Assembly: GCA_019648995.1 (NCBI GenBank)
Contig: BLXT01001650.1
Location: 74,205-97,113 of the forward strand
Direction of reading: 5' to 3'
DNA length: 22,909 nucleotides
Origin: Plakobranchus ocellatus
Taxonomy: Eukaryota > Mollusca > Gastropoda > Plakobranchidae
Part shown: positions 17,901 to 22,909 of the stretch, in pieces
Position numbering within the stretch: position 1 is the stretch's first letter
Layout: each line of letters begins with the position of its first letter
Made by a program: the position numbers and the translations under genes
The notes under the pieces: model-generated
The model's database searches: none
What the model was told of the DNA's origin: nothing
Seen by the model: the letters and a program-made list of their open reading frames with translations, nothing else

Positions 17901-18009
17901 CAGACATGCCTACCTTTAAAAATTTCTTTGAGGAACATCAAGGGCAAAAATGCGGAACATTATATAAAAATGCGGAACAAACCTGAATATGGCGGGAACT
18001 GACGCTGAT

Positions 18010-18031
18010 TAAAAAAAAAAAAAAAAAAAAA
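18010..18031. repeat. Poly(A) run
   Basis: About 22 A in a row inside the transposon at 17901-19359. Confidence 0.85.
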
Positions 18032-18357
18032 AACCACTCAATTTAACTAAGTGCCAATAATTAATCACAGAGGTGTACCTTTAGGATGGGGGAGAGTGTG
18101 GAGGATATCAGTTCCTGTCTAAATCGGCACTAACACTAAGTCAACTGCTTAACATTTAGCCTCCGTGCTTACATTCCAATCTGTTTACTGTAATGTTGAG
18201 CACATCAGCCCTGGACTAACGACATTATGAAAAGAAAATTTGTCCTTAAAATTTTCATTCTACTCGTACTGCAAAGACTTGTTTAACTTTGGGTAACTTA
18301 TTTCATTGTTACCATTGGAATTCAATTTTATTAACTTTTCTCAAACAGAAAATTCCA

Positions 18358-18564
18358 TTAAACATTTCCCTTTTCTATTCCTAAGATGCGGATTGCCTCG
18401 ATGCATTCTTTTTGAATACAGTACAATGCTGTTGTCTTTTGTGGATTGGAGCTTCTGTGTAGAGCAATTTCTTTTTGGTCATTTTGAAGAGACGTTGACT
18501 TATCCAAGATATGCAGGCCTGATTGTATTATATTAAAATCTGAATCTATGGATAGTTCATAGTA
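18358..18564 (-). other. 68-codon open frame inside the transposon, function unknown
   Basis: The frame reads through polar segments (SLQNDQKEIALHRSS, CIQKECIEAIRILG) with helix-like composition and ends in TAA. It has no Met start near its 5' end and no family match. It may be a fragment of the element's original transposase or cargo, or chance. Confidence 0.2.
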
Positions 18565-18914
18565 TTATCATAGGACTGGCAATGGCAAGAGCCTGGCATC
18601 AATCAGACAGGCTTGCACCGAGCCTAAGTTCAATGCTGGGTTTATAACTTCTCTAGATATAAGACTGTGCGTATAGTAGTCTTAAAGTCTAGATAATTAA
18701 GTCCGACCAAACCATTGACCTACAATAATACAGCTGACAGATTGAAAACAAGAAAAATTATCCCAAAAATCTTTATTTCTATAAAAATTGAAATCCTGCA
18801 TCGATGATTTTCTTATATCGAGGTCGCTGATTTCAAATTTGGCATCAGAATTTTCATACTTGCTTTCCTCGCAAAGATATGTCTGTTGAAAAAAAAAAAC
18901 CTAGTCCAGGTGAG

Positions 18915-18922
18915 TGACGTCA
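18915..18922. promoter_or_regulatory. Perfect CRE palindrome TGACGTCA
   Basis: The full cAMP-response element palindrome lies within the transposon, in a locally GC-richer stretch (18905-18960). It could be part of an element promoter. Nothing ties it to the TDRD7-like gene. Confidence 0.3.
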
Positions 18923-19728
18923 CAGTGTGAATGACCGATCCTCAACGCGGCAACAGTCAGTGATGGGACTGATGGTAGGCCTAATGATGTTCGTCTATAG
19001 ATGTACTGCATCGATAAGTTTGCCCCAAACCACCCCAACAACTCCTCAGTCTGCAAGATGCACGCTGGGTGTTATGAAAAAAGGTCTAGCAAAGAGTGCC
19101 ATGCATTTAACAAGTTCGAAAAGTTTGTTGCAGTGTTAACGCCGTTATTTTTTTTTCTCTAAGCCCTTTAATATTCTCGGTTATTTATGCAGAGATGTGC
19201 CGCTAGACATCAGACTAGGATTATTTCTGAGAGTATGACCAATCACAAATCGGCAAAATTCCGGCTTTTGTGATAAAAATGCCGATTTCCGGAACGCAGG
19301 TCATTTTCTGGTAGAATTCCGGAACGAATCCGGAATTTCCGGAACGGTAGGCATGTCTGCTATAACTGTACAAATTTCTATGTTTTCAGTCAAACAACAT
19401 AGTTTTCTAAATATTTTTGCTTTTGTTTTTCTCTTCACATACAGTTCATCAAGCAGAGGAAGAAATTTGTTACAAAATTGTAAATTTTACTTGCAGAATG
19501 CTAAAAGCACTGCAAGCAACATGGGCTGGATTTTTTTTTTTCGTTCAATTCATTATAGGAAGAGGGAAAATTTCATAATAAGATTTGCTCTTTTTTTTAA
19601 TTGAATGTGAACTGATTTCTAGAAAAGTCCATAAACTGGATTTACATAAATTAATTTGATAATCTTACTTAAATCTCCTCAATAACCAAAATTTTAAATC
19701 CATTTTATATTATTACAGTAGTATAGAT

Positions 19729-19875
19729 CTAGATTAACTTTACTTTTAGATTGAAATTGTAAAATTTAACCAGTGATATTAGTTTTGTCACATGGATTTC
19801 AGCACAAGGGAACTCCTCAACAAAACCAAAGTTTTTTGGAAGTCTAATATGAAAGAAGGCATCCTTGAGATGAAG
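19729..19875 (-). other. 48-codon open frame with LKDAFFHI segment
   Basis: The minus-strand frame begins LHLKDAFFHIRLPKNFGF after a TAA and ends at TAG. LKDAFFHI resembles the LKDAYFHI segment of some retroelement reverse transcriptases. The following FGFVEEFPCAEIHV loosely resembles a LOTUS C-terminal half. Neither reading is supported beyond this, and chance is possible. Confidence 0.18.
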
Positions 19876-22128
19876 TTAAAATTTTTTTTGTATCCTCCTT
19901 AATGTGCTGTTAGATGAAATGAAGGATAACAGATCTATTGGATAGAGTGTATAGACGCATTTATGTTACATGTGCAGTTGTCCATATGTGGGCATATGAA
20001 TTGTGTCACTGTGGCTTGGAAACAAAGTTTGGTAGATAACTTGTTATTGCTTTTTTGCACCAATCTATATCTACTTCATGCAAAACTAGTAATTTAAAAA
20101 AGCAAGAAAAGACACATTCAGACAAAAAATGGAAATCAATGGGGAGAACATAAAATTTTTTCAAAAGTAGCTGTGATGACACATTTGACTCAAAGCTTGG
20201 TGCTCTGGTTTGTGAAAATAAGTTTGAAAATACGAGTGAGATTTTGCTTGATGATGTATACCAAGCCTACACATGAATTTGGTCTCCAGATTAATAAAAC
20301 TTTCAAGAGCATCACTAAAATACAGCAAATTGTAATTTAGTGATGTGAGGGATTGCATTGATAATGAAGATTAGATTAGTCACAAAATAACCACAATAGC
20401 TTAGAATTTTTGGCTCTCAGGAATTATTAATTCATTCATTATGTTGGTAGATAAAGACACCCCAGTAATATCTTTCAAACTATGCACAGTTTTATGTTGT
20501 GTGGGACATGAAACTTGTTTTTGTTTTTTTTTTCTTTGCAAATCACACTTCCACTATATTTGTTTTTATAAGTAATCTATTGAAGATAACATTTAAAACA
20601 ATTAAAAAAATAATAGATGCCTTCATTGAAACTCTTTTACGCTCTTGCACGGTGTAAAGAAATACACAATGAAAAAGTGCGTACACATTACATTATTGTT
20701 GTCTTGCATTAATTTATAGTGATCAGCCTTTATCAAACACTGTGGTGCGCTTTCCATCATAACCTCTTAGGAAGCATAAGAATAACGATACACTACAATT
20801 TGTTTGTGACTTAAATTGCCAAAGTTGTACTGAATTTTTTCTTGGTGTCTTTTTTTTCTTCAAATATTATGCTTCTATCGAAAACTAAACTATGTAAAGG
20901 CCCTTGCCTTGGGTCTATATCAATATTGCACTTCAGCAAAGCACATGTCGAGACACTTCAATCTAGATCTAGCTAACAATAATGTATGCAAAAGCTGAAT
21001 ATAGAAAAATCACTTTTTCGTATGTATGCTTTTCAACATGCTTATAAATTTTTTTTAAATTCTATGCACACATGTTTTTGCAAACATTCAATCATAACTC
21101 ATAATAAATGTCAAACATAACAATGATGACATGTTTGATGCCTGTTGTCATTATTTTCCAACATAAACCCATGTATACCAAATAGGCTTTTATTTGACCC
21201 CAGTCAAGCACAGCGTTACCCACCATAAATCCAAGTCACTAGGCAACTGAGGAATGTGATCCACACTAAAGCTCTGCATGAAGTTACAGGCTGAAAACTG
21301 ACTTTGGAAATATACATTTTTTTTTTCTCAAACATAATATATTTTGATGTGATGAAAATATAAGAAAACTTGCTTTAAGAGGTAGAATCCATTCTTCATA
21401 CATTACCCTTTTACTTCGCAAAAAAAAAGTGTGCACTATAAGTCCCTCCAAACAAGAAACAGATTTGTTCGCTGAAATGTTGACCTAGTTTTGTGACCCA
21501 TTCTTTTGAATATGACAAATGATGACTTAATATGTCACTTCTTATGGTCCTGGGTGGTATGCAAAGTAAGGAAGGTTATGGCCTCAAACTTGCTCTGACA
21601 AGCCTCTCTAAAAAGTGTTCTTATTAATATTATGCCTGTTCAAGGGCTCCCGTAACATAGATTGGAGGCTTAAAGAAGCCCAAGGAATTAAAGTACCCTT
21701 ATGAAATAGCAACATGCATTATGTGCAAACCATTATTTTAGACGATAACCTAAAGTCTAGACAACGGCAGAGACTTTCAGTTTTCTTGATGAAGCAAGAG
21801 TAATTGAGGCATAAACTTATGCAAACACACACTGTTCTTGGTGTTTATTTAATTGTAGATTTCGAGATATAATAAAGTAATATTCGAATCTGATTCATTC
21901 TGTGTGTCTTAAACTAGCATACTTTATTCAAACAAAAAGTACTGTTTTACCAATTATTTTAGGCAAAAACAGAGAAAAATTTTAATACTGAAGTTTTATT
22001 TGTCAAACAATAGGAATGAATCAATCATGTCACACATGTTTAAAATTGCCCACTTTATCATGGCAAAGATTTACATCTTTTCCCCTCTGTGAAAAACTCA
22101 TATTTTGTCAGCTAATATTATTGCATTC

Positions 22129-22441
22129 TGATCTAGATCTAATAAATTAATGCATGGATTAGACAACTTACTGGCAATAGATCTCTTGTACATCTCTAGA
22201 ATTCTAGATCTAGATCTATAGATTTATTAATTAATGAATCTCAGCTTAAATCAGATCTTATTTTTTATCTGAAAATATAATCCAGCACTTGCTTTCTTTT
22301 GTTTGGAAAAAAAACTATGGTCATGACACTGTTATGATTCCACTCATGATCTACATATTCTAGATCTACATTCCCGTAAATTTCCGTTTCAGTTTTAAAT
22401 AAGCCTAGATCTATATATCTAAATTAGATCTAGATCTAAAT
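22129..22441. repeat. Cluster of TAGATC/TCTAGA repeats
   Basis: At least five patches of alternating TCTAGATCTAGATCT-type sequence, partly palindromic. The same motif occurs at 3584-3667. Confidence 0.7.
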
Positions 22442-22909
22442 TAAGATCCATTTCGTTTAATCGAGGCCTAGATTAAGGCCTAGGCCTACGGTATTCCAGA
22501 AATATTTTGAGTCCTGTAATTTCCTTTTTTCTTTCAAACTGAAAATGAAATAAATGGTTCTGATATAATCTAGTATCATGAAAAAAAATCCCACAGCCCG
22601 TAAGCCTACCGATTTCCAAGAAAAGCCTTGTGATGATTGTGTCTGCGTCTGCAATGCAATGCCAAAATCATTATCGATAAGGTTAGTTATTTTAGAAAGC
22701 ATTCATATAGGGTCCTATCGATATACGATGTTTTATTTCGTGATATCGACATTGAAGTGGCCGTTCTTGAATAGACAGCGACTACTCGCTAAACAGTCGC
22801 CGACACCCTAGACCCACCATTGCCTAGACCAACCACTCTCTCTTTAGCCTTTGTCCGCAGAGCCCCGCCACGTCCCGAACAACTGCGCGCGGAAAGCATC
22901 TGTAACTAG

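Larger units (their letters stand above)
17901..19359. mobile_element. 1.46-kb DNA transposon, probably hAT-like and non-autonomous
   Basis: The ends are perfect inverted repeats, CAGACATGCCTACC and GGTAGGCATGTCTG. Both are bordered by a direct repeat CTATAAC, at 17894-17900 and 19360-19366. CAG...CTG ends fit hAT elements, although these normally give 8-bp duplications and only 7 match. Subterminal repeats are present: TGCGGAAC twice on the left and TCCGGAAC three times on the right. No transposase is recognisable. The longest suspicious frame is a 68-codon one at 18358-18564 (minus strand). Confidence 0.75.
19360..22909. other. 3.5 kb without a supported gene
   Basis: AT-rich sequence with poly-T/poly-A runs and TCTAGA patches. 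I scanned the minus strand for the missing LOTUS exons and did not find one I can support. The last about 130 bases are GC-richer, with CpG-containing segments (GACGTGGCGGGGC, GCGCGCAG on the minus strand), and could belong to an upstream exon or promoter. Confidence 0.45.

Noticed and set aside
18915-18922. CRE as promoter of the TDRD7-like gene
   Set aside because: It lies inside a transposon and no first exon is identified near it.
22457-22811. Overlapping frames near the window end
   Set aside because: Neither strand shows a domain or coding composition; they sit in TCTAGA/GGCCTA repeat-rich DNA.

Overview
The window is animal nuclear DNA and is almost certainly molluscan, probably gastropod. 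It is AT-rich and intron-dense, with short phase-matched exons, tRNA-derived SINEs, small DNA transposons and clusters of TCTAGA/TAGATC motifs. The lineage is an inference from style, because no marker gene fixes it.

One gene dominates. It lies on the minus strand and runs from about 17.23 kb down to 1.48 kb. I could assemble 15 consecutive internal exons whose phases agree at all 14 junctions. They give about 789 residues in the order: linker, LOTUS (OST-HTH) domain, complete extended Tudor domain, second degenerate Tudor domain, long acidic/Ser-rich linker, and the start of a third Tudor domain. LOTUS followed by at least two Tudor domains matches TDRD7 (Drosophila Tapas), a germ-granule and piRNA-pathway scaffold, rather than TDRD5, which has one Tudor domain. 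The first exon(s), expected to carry the more N-terminal LOTUS domain(s), and the last exon(s), with the rest of Tudor 3, were not found here.

The introns hold most of the remaining content. I see two TTAA-flanked MITEs (1064-1304 and 9337-9565), two related SINEs (about 1862-2097 and 8377-8646, the latter with a perfect 13-bp target duplication), a truncated SINE (14704-14800), and a decayed non-LTR retrotransposon in antisense (15541-16520). A 1.46-kb element with CAG...CTG inverted ends (17901-19359) lies upstream of the last exon I could place. Two arrays of related 30/31-bp minisatellites share one intron.

The most unusual pattern is that three tandem arrays are built from copies of this gene's own exon-intron junctions: the donors of the exons at 4873-5092 and 6925-7107, and the acceptor of the exon at 9805-9936. 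They leave strings of decoy splice sites. One decoy exon of 57 bp (9983-10039) has matching phases and no stop, so it could insert 19 residues in frame. From 19360 to 22909 I find no gene I can support, only two weak candidate ORFs in the wider upstream region and simple repeats.
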